40,939 nt of DNA from an uncultured Roseateles sp. (GCF_945956965.1 NZ_CAMFJS010000034.1:1-40939); one strand, 5' to 3'; shown: positions 25,912 through 34,035, counted from the first letter of the stretch. The notes: generated from the letters alone by a model not told the origin. Numbers and translations are program-made.

Positions 25912-27405
25912 TCAGAGCAGCACAGGCGAGTCCGGCCTGGGCGCGCCCTGCACCACCAAAGCCTCCACGACACCGGCGTAGTCGCCGCCAGGCTCGGGCA
26001 TGTTCTCGGCCGCATGCAAGCAGCTGTCCAGGGCATTGCCACCGAAGCCATTGCGCTCGTCCCAATGCGCGCCATGCTGGATCAGCAGGCGCACGAGGCC
26101 TAAGTCGCCGCGAAAGGCTGCTTGGTTGAGCGCGCTGGCCCCCCAGTCGCCCTGGCAAGCCACCGGCCAGCCCAGCGCCAGCATCAGCGCGACTGCGGCG
26201 TACGCACCGCGCTGTGCCTGGTCCGGCAGCAGGCGCAGATCCGCCTCATCCAGTTCTTGAATGGCCAGCGGATGCTGGGCCAGATAGGCTTTGGCGCCGG
26301 CTTCGTCGCCCGCGGCACAGGCGGCCAAAAAGGCGGCACGACTCTGTGGCGCCAACCCCGCCTCCACCAGCGCTTCATCCAACTGCGCACCATGGGCTTG
26401 CAAGAGCGGCAGCAAGTGGCGCTCGCCCAGGCGCAAAGCATGTTCCGCCACCGATCGCCCCGCGCCGTCGCGCGCATTCACATCAGCGCCGGCCTCCAGC
26501 AAGAGCCGCAGGCAGTCTGCTGAGCGACCGCGGGTGATGGCGTGATGCTGCGGAGTGCTGCCGCCCGGGCCGGGCTCCTTCGGGTCGGCGCCCAGCGCCA
26601 GCGCCTGGGCCAAGCCGGCCGGGTCTTCAAAGTCCAACTGACGCAGCAAGGCATTGGTGCTCGTCCAGCGCGCCCCCGCTTGCACCAGGGCGGCCAGAAT
26701 GCGGCGCTCGCTTTGCTCGGTGGCGTGATACAGCGATTCGCCATCATTGGGTTCGGCCCCGGCCGCCAACAGGCGCTGCACCATCTCAAAGCTGGCGGCC
26801 CGGTCCACCGCGCCATACAGGATCGGTAGCGGCTGCTCGCCGGCCTCCGGGTCCAGCAAGCCGGCATTCGGGTCGGCGCCCTGCGCCAGCAAGAAGTCCA
26901 GGCAGTCCAACAAGCCGGCGCGAAAGCTCGGCAGCCGCGCCAGCGAAGAAAAGCACACCCACACAATGGGCGGCGCCTGCAGTGGCGCCAAGGGCTGCAT
27001 CAGCTGGGCCGGGTTCAGCTGCTGGCGCAGCATGGCCAGGTCGCCGGTCAGCAAGGCAGTCTGCAAACTAGGTCTGTGGTCTTGACCCAGCCAGGCCTGC
27101 GCGCGCTCAGGCTGCGGCCGGGTAAAGCCCTCGCCGATGGCCAAGCGCAGCAGCTTCGCCAGCCAAGCCGACTCATCCAAGGGCAGCCGCTGCTCCACAG
27201 CTTTGACAAGTTGCGGCCAACTGGCAAAGCCGTGTTCGCGCGCCAGCACCAACTGCGCTTGACTCAGGCGCGGCGGTGCCGGCAGGTGATAAGGGGCGGC
27301 GCGTTGCAGCGCCAAGAGATCGCCGGCTTGCCAAGCGCGCAATAACTCGCGGGCTTGACGGCGCAATTGGCCCAGATCCGGGCGTGCGGGCAGAGATTTG
27401 CTCAT
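25912..27405 (-). CDS. ankyrin-repeat protein
   Basis: This 497-residue, probably cytoplasmic protein has no signal peptide and multiple ankyrin repeats. The N-terminal block (MSKSLPARPDLGQLRRQARELLRAW, then LSQAQLVLAREHGFASWPQLVKAVE) is a recurrent N-terminal module of bacterial ankyrin proteins. Repeats are recognisable as DFLLAQGADPNAGLLD, MVQRLLAAGAEPND, HHAITRGRSADCLRLLLEAGADVNARDGAG and LNQAAFRGDLGLVRLLIQHGAHWDERNGFGGNALD near the C-terminus. Ankyrin repeats mediate protein binding; no partner is shown. ATG 27405 is preceded by GGAGGATTC, a strong ribosome-binding site, and an upstream in-frame extension is rejected. It lies 199 bp upstream of the peptidoglycan-binding/M15-like gene on the same strand. 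Confidence 0.9.
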   Translation of the reverse strand: MSKSLPARPDLGQLRRQARELLRAWQAGDLLALQRAAPYHLPAPPRLSQAQLVLAREHGFASWPQLVKAVEQRLPLDESAWLAKLLRLAIGEGFTRPQPERAQAWLGQDHRPSLQTALLTGDLAMLRQQLNPAQLMQPLAPLQAPPIVWVCFSSLARLPSFRAGLLDCLDFLLAQGADPNAGLLDPEAGEQPLPILYGAVDRAASFEMVQRLLAAGAEPNDGESLYHATEQSERRILAALVQAGARWTSTNALLRQLDFEDPAGLAQALALGADPKEPGPGGSTPQHHAITRGRSADCLRLLLEAGADVNARDGAGRSVAEHALRLGERHLLPLLQAHGAQLDEALVEAGLAPQSRAAFLAACAAGDEAGAKAYLAQHPLAIQELDEADLRLLPDQAQRGAYAAVALMLALGWPVACQGDWGASALNQAAFRGDLGLVRLLIQHGAHWDERNGFGGNALDSCLHAAENMPEPGGDYAGVVEALVVQGAPRPDSPVLL

Positions 27406-27595
27406 GAATCCTCCATGCGTGGTGCCTGTGATCCGCGCTTGATTCAGGCCGCACAAAGGTGGGCAAATATCGACAAGAAAAACGGGTGGGCTCAGCCCTT
27501 TGACGCGGATCCGCAGGCGCCCCGCGCTGGCGCCGAGGCGCATGATCGCCATGCGGCCACGGCCTGTCAAATCGGGCCGGTCACCTTGAACTGGC

Positions 27596-28069
27596 TCAGC
27601 CTTGGGCAGCCTTTCGCATGCGATCCATCCGCGGTTTCATATAGAAGCCCATGAAGAGGCCGATCAGCACGCCCACCGGCAGTGATCGACTGAAAGCCAT
27701 CCACCAAAGCCGTGCGAACTCAGAGCTGCCTGAGCCACTGATCAAGGTCAGCGCCAAGGCCAGGATGCTTTCGATCATGACCGCCGTCAGCAAGGAAACC
27801 ACAAGCGTGCGCCCGAATTTGGACAAGGTGGCAAACAGCATCTCCACCCGCTTTTCCAAAACGCCCAACAAGACCAAGACCATGTGCAGCACCAAGAGGC
27901 AGGTCACAAAACCACGCGCCCAGCGCGCCAGGAAGAGTTCACCAAAGCCCACATTGGCCCAGGTCATGACGGCACTAAGCATCAGCGCCACTGTCGGCAG
28001 CAAAAGCAAATCGGGCAGAACTTGTCGCAAGCTGGGGCGCTGGGGAGACTTTTTCATCGAGGTATTCAT
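27596..28069 (-). CDS. DUF2798-type membrane protein
   Basis: This small inner-membrane protein of 157 residues has four predicted helices. It shows two copies of a DUF2798-like unit: first VMTWANVGFGELFLARWARGFVTCLLVLH, then EFARLWWMAFSRSLPVGVLIGLFMGFYMKPRMDRM. Both contain the pattern F-x(2)-(R/A)-W-x(3)-F typical of that family. Function is unknown. It is divergent from a MarR-type regulator with 47 bp between starts, and the shared region contains a promoter and two palindromes, so regulation by MarR is very likely. ATG 28069 (MNTSMKK) is chosen; 28057 is an alternative start. Confidence 0.75.
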   Translation of the reverse strand: MNTSMKKSPQRPSLRQVLPDLLLLPTVALMLSAVMTWANVGFGELFLARWARGFVTCLLVLHMVLVLLGVLEKRVEMLFATLSKFGRTLVVSLLTAVMIESILALALTLISGSGSSEFARLWWMAFSRSLPVGVLIGLFMGFYMKPRMDRMRKAAQG

Positions 28070-28083
28070 GCTTATCCATATCA

Positions 28084-28126
28084 TTGACAAGTTCAACATT
28101 CTACAGATGGTTGATTATGTCAACAA
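28084..28126. promoter_or_regulatory. promoter and paired operators between DUF2798 and marR genes
   Basis: Two copies of TTGA-N5-TCAA occur at 28084-28096 and 28111-28123, 27 bp centre to centre; the second extends to GTTGA-N5-TCAAC (28110-28124). On the minus strand TTGTTG (28121-28126) and TAGAAT (28098-28103) are separated by 17 bp, giving a good promoter for the DUF2798 gene. One operator overlaps its -35 and the other lies just after its -10. The second site also covers the marR start codon, which suggests autoregulation. Confidence 0.6.
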
Positions 28127-28617
28127 TACACCCAAGCCAGCCTGAGTACACGCTTTCTGCGGCAAACGACACGTTTGAAGTCAGCGCGTTTGTGCGCCTG
28201 ATGGCTTTGTTCGGCTCCGCCCAGCAAGTCCTGAAAGCACGTATGCAGGCCGATGCCGAGCTTGGCCTGGGGCCCATCGACATGGCCGCCCTATGCCTTT
28301 GCCAGAAGAACCCAGGCGGCACTCAGCAAGATCTGGTCAAGGCCTTGGGCAAAGACAAGGGTCAGATCGCGCGCCTGACCGGTGAGCTCGAAAAGCAAGG
28401 CCTGTTGCTGCGCACACCCGATGCGCAAGACGGCCGGGTGTGGCGTCTATCGGTCACCGCCGCGGGGGCAAAAAAATGCAGTTGGTTCTTTGCCATTGAG
28501 GCCGAGTTGGCACAGGCGTTGTTCGGTGATTTCAATAAAGCCGAACGGTCCCAACTCGACGCCATGCTGACAGCACTGCGCGAGCGCATGGACAAGGTGA
28601 TCGCCGATTCGGTTTAG
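28117..28617 (+). CDS. MarR-family transcriptional regulator
   Basis: This DNA-binding regulator of 166 residues has a winged-helix MarR domain. Residues about 46-115 hold the HTH (LGPIDMAALCLCQKNPGGTQQDLVKALGKDKGQIARLTGELEKQGLLLR) followed by the wing TPDAQDGRVWRLSVTAAGAKK, with the DxRxxxLxLT-like wing motif typical of MarR proteins in a variant form (DGRVWRLSVT). The C-terminal helices form the dimer interface. The start ATG at 28117 (MSTIHPSQPEY) has only a weak ribosome-binding site; a TTG at 28084 would extend the protein through the operator region and is rejected. It is divergent from the DUF2798 gene, which it probably represses. Confidence 0.9.
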   Translation: MSTIHPSQPEYTLSAANDTFEVSAFVRLMALFGSAQQVLKARMQADAELGLGPIDMAALCLCQKNPGGTQQDLVKALGKDKGQIARLTGELEKQGLLLRTPDAQDGRVWRLSVTAAGAKKCSWFFAIEAELAQALFGDFNKAERSQLDAMLTALRERMDKVIADSV

Positions 28618-28989
28618 TCGCCCCGCAATGAGGCTCAAAGGCTGGGGCTCGAAGGCTGAGACGACAGCGCAGCGATAGGCGGCGATAGGCCGTAATACCC
28701 GCGATTCTTGGCGATCTGAGGCCATTTGCCGCACTGAAAAGTCTTGAAGCGAGCCGCTTCTGTGCTGGGCCAGTTCTCGCAGTATGAGCAGCACTTCACG
28801 AAAGCGGCCACTTCGCCGCTACAGCGCCGCTTGTTTGGCCGCGCCTGGTCAGCACCGTCTAGATGATGAATTAGGATCAAATCCCCTAGGCCGGCAGGAT
28901 CGCTGAAGGGAAGCAGCAAGCAGCAAGCAGCAAAATTCTTGGCGCATTGCGCGCCTCAATTGCCCCAGCCCAGTGCCTCATCCGCCTCT
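28618..28989. other. 372-bp intergenic region between marR and the GGDEF gene
   Basis: No convincing gene is seen. A minus-strand frame with a TTG start (28635-28919, 94 codons) is open, contains two Cys-rich stretches (KRRCSGEVAAFVKCCSYCEN) and has no ribosome-binding site or recognised family; it could be a gene remnant or chance. A heptamer repeat, AAGCAGC three times, lies at 28911-28931, about 60 bp before the GGDEF start. No clear promoter or terminator was found. Confidence 0.5.
28911..28931. repeat. heptanucleotide tandem repeat (AAGCAGC)x3
   Basis: Three exact copies of AAGCAGC lie 59 bp upstream of the GGDEF gene start codon, in its promoter or leader region. Copy number changes by slippage could alter expression, but three units is low. 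Confidence 0.8.
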
Positions 28990-30276
28990 ATGCCCGACCA
29001 GCCGTTTCGCCCGCTGACCTCCTATTTGATTCGCAAGACCACTCTGTGGGCCAGCATTTGCACGCTGCTGCTGGCGTCGGTACAGGGCTGGCTGAGCTAC
29101 CAGACCGTCACGGAGCGCAGCCTTGCCAGGCTCGAGCAGGTGGCCTTGGCGCAGGCGCCTGCTTATGCTGAAGCGGTGTGGTGGGTGGACATCGTCAGCG
29201 TGCGGCTGATGCTCGAAGGCCTGCGGCGGACAACCGACATTGGCTATGCGGAGATTCGGGAACCGTCCAACTACGCCCCGGTTTCGAATCGACGCGAATT
29301 CAAAGTCGCCGTTCAAGACGGCGACGTCCGCTGCAAGACCCGCTGCGCCTCCACCACCGCGCCGCTGCTGCGCAATGGGCTTCAAGAACCGATTGGCGAG
29401 CTGTTTCTGACCATTGACCCGCGTCTTGTGTACCTAGAGGTGGGACGCACCGTCGCCGCCGTGCTGGTTGCCAGCGTGCTGAGCACCTGCTTGCTACTGG
29501 CTGTCATCATCTTGATCTTGAGACGCGATCTGCAGCGCCCCTTGACCCGCTTGAGCCGGTTCGTGAACGACTTGGCGGCCGCCGAATTGACGCAAAAGCT
29601 CGACCTCCAACGCCCACCACGGCGGCACCGAGACGAAATAGACCAAGTGGATGAGGGCTTCCAACTGCTGCAAGCACGCCTGGCCCAACACATCCACACG
29701 CTGGAAGAAAAAGTCGCCGACCGGACGGCCCATTTGGCCCAGGCGCTGGCCGAATTGCAGACCCTGTCCACCACCGATGCGCTCACCACCTGCCGTAACC
29801 GCCTGTACTTCTCTCAACAACTGAGCATGGAGATCCTGCGGGCTCAGCGCTACCAAAGACCGCTTTCCGTGGTCTTCTGCGACATTGACCACTTCAAGCA
29901 AGTGAACGATGTGCATGGCCACGCAGCGGGCGACCAATTGCTCAAGGCGACCGGCCAGATCTTGCGCGGCGCGCTTCGCGCCAGCGCCGATTGGGTCGCC
30001 CGTTATGGCGGAGAAGAGTTTGTTCTGGTGTTGCCAGAAACTGGCCTGAGCGATGCCGTCGCACTGGCCGAACGCATCCGCCGGCAGATTGCCGAAGGGG
30101 CCGGCATTCGCTTGCCCGACGGCAGCGTACTCAAGCGCACCATGAGTTTCGGCGTCGCTGAATTGGCGCCTGACGAGGCCGAGTCCGCCCTGCTCCAGCG
30201 CGCCGACCATCTGCTGTACGAAGCCAAACGCGGTGGGCGGAATCGGGTTTGTGCGGCCGAGCCGGTAACGGTTTGA
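28990..30276 (+). CDS. membrane diguanylate cyclase (GGDEF protein)
   Basis: The protein probably makes the second messenger c-di-GMP. The 428 residues contain a first transmembrane helix (about 18-38), a periplasmic sensor region with WW and Cys residues (about 40-150), a second helix (about 155-177, VAAVLVASVLSTCLLLAVIILIL), a HAMP-like segment (RRDLQRPLTRLSRFVNDLA), a coiled coil (QARLAQHIHTLEEKVADRTAHLAQALAELQTL) and a C-terminal GGDEF domain (about 262-425). The active-site motif is RYGGEEF (340-344), and FCDIDHFKQVND supplies the metal-binding Asp. The inhibitory RxxD site, normally five residues before the motif, reads ASAD here, so product inhibition may be lost. ATG 28990 is preferred to an in-frame TTG 51 bp upstream. 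No EAL domain is present. Confidence 0.93.
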   Translation: MPDQPFRPLTSYLIRKTTLWASICTLLLASVQGWLSYQTVTERSLARLEQVALAQAPAYAEAVWWVDIVSVRLMLEGLRRTTDIGYAEIREPSNYAPVSNRREFKVAVQDGDVRCKTRCASTTAPLLRNGLQEPIGELFLTIDPRLVYLEVGRTVAAVLVASVLSTCLLLAVIILILRRDLQRPLTRLSRFVNDLAAAELTQKLDLQRPPRRHRDEIDQVDEGFQLLQARLAQHIHTLEEKVADRTAHLAQALAELQTLSTTDALTTCRNRLYFSQQLSMEILRAQRYQRPLSVVFCDIDHFKQVNDVHGHAAGDQLLKATGQILRGALRASADWVARYGGEEFVLVLPETGLSDAVALAERIRRQIAEGAGIRLPDGSVLKRTMSFGVAELAPDEAESALLQRADHLLYEAKRGGRNRVCAAEPVTV

Positions 30277-30441
30277 TCTCTGCGCCTCATGGCCGACAAA
30301 CGGTGCGGGCAGCATCGAGGCAAAAAATATTGCAGCGAAACCACCTAAAACTTGGCCGCGCCCCCGGATCAGGGTAATGACTGAGTTAAGATACGCCCCC
30401 TAACGCGAAGGGTGAGTTGCTTCACCCGACCAGTTTCAAGG

Positions 30442-30517
30442 GTGGCTGTAGCTCAGTTGGTAGAGTCACGGATTGTGATTCCGTTTGTCGTGGGTTCGAG
30501 TCCCATCAGCCACCCCA
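30442..30517 (+). tRNA. tRNA-His (anticodon GTG)
   Basis: A complete 76-nt cloverleaf. The acceptor stem GTGGCTG pairs with CAGCCAC, the D-arm contains AGCTCAGTTGGTAGAGT, the anticodon GTG is at 30475-30477, the T-arm contains GGGTTCGAGTCCC, the discriminator is C73 and CCA is encoded (30515-30517). G-1 at 30441 and C73 are the known identity elements of tRNA-His. Upstream TTAAGATACGCCCCC (30386-30400) has a TAAGAT -10-like hexamer and a GC-rich discriminator typical of stable-RNA promoters, but no clear -35. It is a single tRNA gene followed by a strong terminator. Confidence 0.97.
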
Positions 30518-30522
30518 AAGAC

Positions 30523-30555
30523 AAAGCCCCCAGGCGCAAGCCGTGGGGGCTTTTT
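30523..30555 (+). terminator. Rho-independent terminator after tRNA-His
   Basis: AAAGCCCCC (30523-30531) and GGGGGCTTT form a strong stem with a 13-nt loop, and five T residues follow (30551-30555). It lies 5 bp after the tRNA 3' end. Read on the minus strand the same hairpin may also stop the uvrD transcript. Confidence 0.92.
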
Positions 30556-30727
30556 CATTTCTGCGGCGCAAAAACGCTTGCGGACATACCGGCTTGAGTT
30601 CAAACCCTGCGGCGCAAGGCCAGCAGCACGGCCGGCAGCAGGGTCAGCAATACGGCGGCCCGGCGCACAGATGCACGGAACGGTCAGTTCCCGCGCACGG
30701 CGACCAAACCAGCAGTTAGCGCATCAA

Positions 30728-33157
30728 TCAATCAATCGGCGTCAGCTTGGCCACCGACAGCGCCAGCCACTTCATGCCGTGGCGGCCGAAGTTGACTTGC
30801 GCGCGCGCATCCTGGCCCGAGCCTTCCAGCGTCATCAGCACACCCTCACCGAACTTGGTGTGGAACACGCCCTTGCCGACCTTCAAACCGCCAAACTCGG
30901 CAGCCACTTTTTCGGCGGCGGCCGCCTTCATGCTGCGCGGCACGGGCGGCTGGGCGTACTCCGCCTTTTCGCTGCGCCCTGCCCCCACCACCGACTTCAA
31001 GCCCGAGCCACGTGACCAGGCGTCCTGATACTCCTTGGCATAGCCCGAGCCAAAGCCCTGGTTGCGCGGGGTCAGCCATTTCAGCGAAGCCTCGGGCAGT
31101 TCATCAAAGAAGCGGCTCTTGACGTTGTAGCGGGTCTGGCCGTGCAACATGCGGGTCTGGCTGAAACACAGATACAGACGCTGGCGGGCACGGGTGATGG
31201 CCACATACATCAGGCGGCGCTCTTCTTCGACACCGTCGTGATCGGTCAGGCTGTTCTCGTGCGGGAACAGGCCTTCTTCCAGACCGGTAATGAAGACCGC
31301 GTCAAACTCCAAGCCCTTGGCCGAGTGCACGGTCATCAGTTGCACCGCGTCCTGCCCGGCTTGCGCCTGGTTGTCGCCTGCTTCCAGCGAGGCGTGGGTA
31401 AGGAAGGCGGCCAGGGGCGACATGATCTCGCCCGTCTCAGCATCGGGTGTGGCGAAGTTTGCGGGGGCGACCGCCTGCGGGAAGCCTTCAGAGATCGCAC
31501 CGGGCGAGAGCTCATCCACCGGCAAGGCCACGGCGTCTTTGCCAAAGCCTTCCTGGGTCACAAAGGCCTCGGCCGCGTTGACCAATTCACCCAAGTTCTC
31601 CAGGCGCTCGGCGCCGTCCTTGTCATTGCGATAGAACTCGGCCAGGCCGCTGGTTTCCAGAATCTGCTCGATGATCTCGCGCAGGGTCAGGCCTTGCGTG
31701 AGGTTGCGGGTGCTGTCGATCAGGCTGGTGAAACCCATCAGATTGCTGCCGCCCTTGCCGGCCACCGCGCCCACGCTTTGATAGAGGCTACGGCCACTGG
31801 CGCGGGCCGCGTCTTGCAGCAGCTCGATCGTGCGGGCGCCGATGCCGCGCGTCGGGAAGTTCACTACGCGCAGAAAGCTGGTGTCGTCGTTGGGGTTCTC
31901 CAGCAAGCGCAGATAGCTCAGCGCATGCTTCACCTCAGCACGCTCGAAAAAGCGCAAGCCGCCGTAAACGCGATAAGGAATGCCGGCATTGAACAGCGCC
32001 GACTCGATCACCCGCGACTGCGCATTGCTGCGGTAGAGGATGGCAATTTCCTTGCGCGACAGACCTTGGCGATGCAAGGCCTGGGCTTCTTCGATCAGCC
32101 ATTGCGCTTCGGCGAAATCGCTGGGCGCCTCGTACACACGCACTGGCTCGCCGGGGCCAGCTTCGGTGCGCAGGTTCTTGCCCAGGCGCTTGGTGTTGCG
32201 GCTGATCAGCTCATTGGCGCTATCGAGAATATTGCCGAAGCTGCGGTAGTTGTGTTCGAGCTTGATGACCTTGGCGACGCGGTATTCACGCTCGAAGTCC
32301 ACCATATTGCCGACCCGCGCGCCACGGAAGGCGTAGATGCTTTGGTCGTCATCGCCCACGGCGAACACGGCCTGCTGCTTGCTTGGCGGCGCGAACATCT
32401 TCAGCCAGGCGTATTGCAGCTTGTTGGTGTCTTGGAACTCATCCACCAGCAGATGCTGGAAGCGGCGCTGGTAGTGGTCACGCACGGCGGCGTTGTCACG
32501 CATCAGCTCGTAGGAGCGCAGCATCAGCTCGGCAAAGTCCACCACGCCTTCGCGCGCGCATTGGTCTTCGTAGGCTTGGTAAATGGCCACCATGGTGCGG
32601 CTTTGCTCATCATGCGGCTGGATATCGCCCGGGCGCTGGGCATCTTCCTTGGCCGAGGCGATAAACCAGCTCACCTGCTTGGCCACATAGCGCTCTTCAT
32701 CCAGCTTCATCGCCTTGATCACGCGCTTGATGGCGGAGACGGTGTCGCTGGAATCCAGAATCTGAAAACCTTGCGGCAGACCGGCCAACTTCCAGTGCGC
32801 GCGCAAGAAGCGGTTGCACAGGCCGTGGAAAGTGCCTATCCACATGCCCCGCACATTGACGGGCAGCATGGTGCTCAGCCGCGTCTGCATCTCCTTCGAG
32901 GCCTTGTTGGTGAAGGTGACGGCCATGATGCCGCCGGGCGAGGCCTGGCCGGTTTGCAGCAACCAGGCGATGCGGGTGGTCAGCACCCGGGTCTTGCCCG
33001 AGCCCGCCCCGGCCAGAATCAGCACCGGCTCGGCCGGCGCCGTAACGGCGGCCAGCTGCTCGGGATTGAGGTTTTTCAGCAAGCCCCCAGGCTCGGCTGC
33101 GAAAGAAGGCGCGGCGGCCTCGGCAAACAAATGGTCATCAGGCAGAGGCAGGTTCAT
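30728..33157 (-). CDS. uvrD: UvrD/PcrA-type ATP-dependent DNA helicase
   Basis: This superfamily 1A 3'-5' helicase is used in nucleotide excision and mismatch repair and in clearing replication blocks. The 809-residue protein has all SF1 motifs: motif I LILAGAGSGKTRVLT (Walker A), motif Ia VTFTNKASKEM, motif II LLVDEFQDTNKLQY, motif III VGDDDQSIYAFRGA, motif IV KLEHNYRSFGNIL, motif V VQLMTVHSAKGLEFDAVF and motif VI RRLMYVAITRARQRLYL. The C-terminal tail ends with a UvrD/PcrA-type domain (VGKGVFHTKFGEGVLM, then GMKWLALSVAKLTPID), which binds RNA polymerase in PcrA/UvrD. It is divergent from ychJ with 45 bp between starts. An antisense open frame over its whole length is a shadow. Confidence 0.95.
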   Translation of the reverse strand: MNLPLPDDHLFAEAAAPSFAAEPGGLLKNLNPEQLAAVTAPAEPVLILAGAGSGKTRVLTTRIAWLLQTGQASPGGIMAVTFTNKASKEMQTRLSTMLPVNVRGMWIGTFHGLCNRFLRAHWKLAGLPQGFQILDSSDTVSAIKRVIKAMKLDEERYVAKQVSWFIASAKEDAQRPGDIQPHDEQSRTMVAIYQAYEDQCAREGVVDFAELMLRSYELMRDNAAVRDHYQRRFQHLLVDEFQDTNKLQYAWLKMFAPPSKQQAVFAVGDDDQSIYAFRGARVGNMVDFEREYRVAKVIKLEHNYRSFGNILDSANELISRNTKRLGKNLRTEAGPGEPVRVYEAPSDFAEAQWLIEEAQALHRQGLSRKEIAILYRSNAQSRVIESALFNAGIPYRVYGGLRFFERAEVKHALSYLRLLENPNDDTSFLRVVNFPTRGIGARTIELLQDAARASGRSLYQSVGAVAGKGGSNLMGFTSLIDSTRNLTQGLTLREIIEQILETSGLAEFYRNDKDGAERLENLGELVNAAEAFVTQEGFGKDAVALPVDELSPGAISEGFPQAVAPANFATPDAETGEIMSPLAAFLTHASLEAGDNQAQAGQDAVQLMTVHSAKGLEFDAVFITGLEEGLFPHENSLTDHDGVEEERRLMYVAITRARQRLYLCFSQTRMLHGQTRYNVKSRFFDELPEASLKWLTPRNQGFGSGYAKEYQDAWSRGSGLKSVVGAGRSEKAEYAQPPVPRSMKAAAAEKVAAEFGGLKVGKGVFHTKFGEGVLMTLEGSGQDARAQVNFGRHGMKWLALSVAKLTPID

Positions 33158-33202
33158 CCGTGCATTTTAGAGACCCCCGGCCTTCAGGCATGATGCGAGC
33201 CG

Positions 33203-33607
33203 ATGAAAGATCCGAACACGCCCTGCCCCTGTGGCAAAGCCCTGCCCTACACCGCTTGCTGCGGACGCTTCCACAGCGAATTCGCTAGCAGCGGCAAGCT
33301 CACCGCGCCCGATGCCGAAAGCCTGATGCGCTCGCGTTACACGGCCTACACCCTGGACTTGCTCGACTATCTGCGCGCCAGCTGGCATCCCGACACCCGG
33401 CCCGCGCTCTTGCAGCCCAATGAGCCCGGCCTGCGCTGGCTAGGCCTGCAAGTGAAAAAGCATTTTCAAGGCCAGGATGCCGACCATGCATATGTGGAGT
33501 TTGTGGCGCGCAGCAAACTGGGCGGCCGCGCGCATCGCTTGCAGGAAGTCAGCAGCTTTGAGCGTGTGGATGGCGTCTGGCTGTACTGCGATGGTTTATT
33601 GAGTTGA
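33203..33607 (+). CDS. ychJ: YchJ-family SEC-C-like zinc-binding protein
   Basis: This small protein of 134 residues starts MKDPNTPCPCGKALPYTACCGRFHS. The CPCG and CCGRFH cysteines form a SEC-C-type zinc site (about residues 8-24). The rest is the YchJ-type NTF2-like core (AESLMRSRYTAYTLDLLDYLRASWHPDTR, then GLQVKKHFQGQDADHAYVEFVARSKLGG). Function of the family is not known in detail; it is conserved in proteobacteria. The gene is divergent from uvrD and converges on a small membrane-protein gene 32 bp away. Confidence 0.92.
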   Translation: MKDPNTPCPCGKALPYTACCGRFHSEFASSGKLTAPDAESLMRSRYTAYTLDLLDYLRASWHPDTRPALLQPNEPGLRWLGLQVKKHFQGQDADHAYVEFVARSKLGGRAHRLQEVSSFERVDGVWLYCDGLLS

Positions 33608-33639
33608 GCTGAACCGATCAGATCCGCGCCGGCGCGGCC

Positions 33640-34035
33640 TCAGGCAAATTCCTGGCGCACGCCGCGCGAGTTCAGGCAATAAGCGATCCACACCAAGACC
33701 GCGCTCAAGCCCAGGCAGACCAGGGCGAGCAAGAGATTTGCACCGGTCAGCCAAGGCAGGGCCGGCAGGCTGGGCACCAAGGCGGCGAGCGGCCCCAAGC
33801 AAAGCTTGCGGCCCCACTCAAAGCGCCGCAGCAGACCCTGGCCACCGGCCAGCGCCAGCACAGACACCAGCAGCAAGCTAGGCAGGCCGATCAGGCCGAT
33901 GAGGCTGCGCGCCGCGGGCGAGAAACCCAGCAAGTAGCCGCACAAGCCCAAACCCGCCAGCCCCAAACCCATCAATAGCCAAGCCACCGCGGTGACAAGG
34001 GGGGAACGGTATCCAACGTGGAAAACTTGCGGCAT
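33640..34035 (-). CDS. small membrane protein of unknown function
   Basis: This 131-residue protein has four predicted transmembrane helices (about residues 12-34 VTAVAWLLMGLGLAGLGLC, 44-65, 80-97 and 102-122) and no recognised family. A good ribosome-binding site (GGAG, 9 bases before ATG 34035) and a coding pattern separate from its neighbours support it as a real gene. It is convergent with ychJ and divergent from truC. Function cannot be assigned. Confidence 0.7.
   Translation of the reverse strand: MPQVFHVGYRSPLVTAVAWLLMGLGLAGLGLCGYLLGFSPAARSLIGLIGLPSLLLVSVLALAGGQGLLRRFEWGRKLCLGPLAALVPSLPALPWLTGANLLLALVCLGLSAVLVWIAYCLNSRGVRQEFA

Noticed and set aside
30386-30400. Separate promoter feature for tRNA-His
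   Set aside because: A TAAGAT -10-like hexamer and GC-rich discriminator are visible, but no -35 with normal spacing was found, so it is only mentioned in the tRNA entry.
30720-30735. (AATC)3 tetramer repeat over the uvrD stop codon
   Set aside because: Three short units, part coding; slippage could change only the last residues of UvrD.
31142-33193. Long plus-strand frame opposite uvrD
   Set aside because: Antisense shadow: all SF1 helicase motifs are on the minus strand, and the plus-strand product shows no family pattern.
33624-33637. 14-bp perfect palindrome between ychJ and the small membrane protein gene
   Set aside because: CCGCGCC/GGCGCGG has no loop and no T-run, and GC-only palindromes are frequent in such GC-rich DNA.
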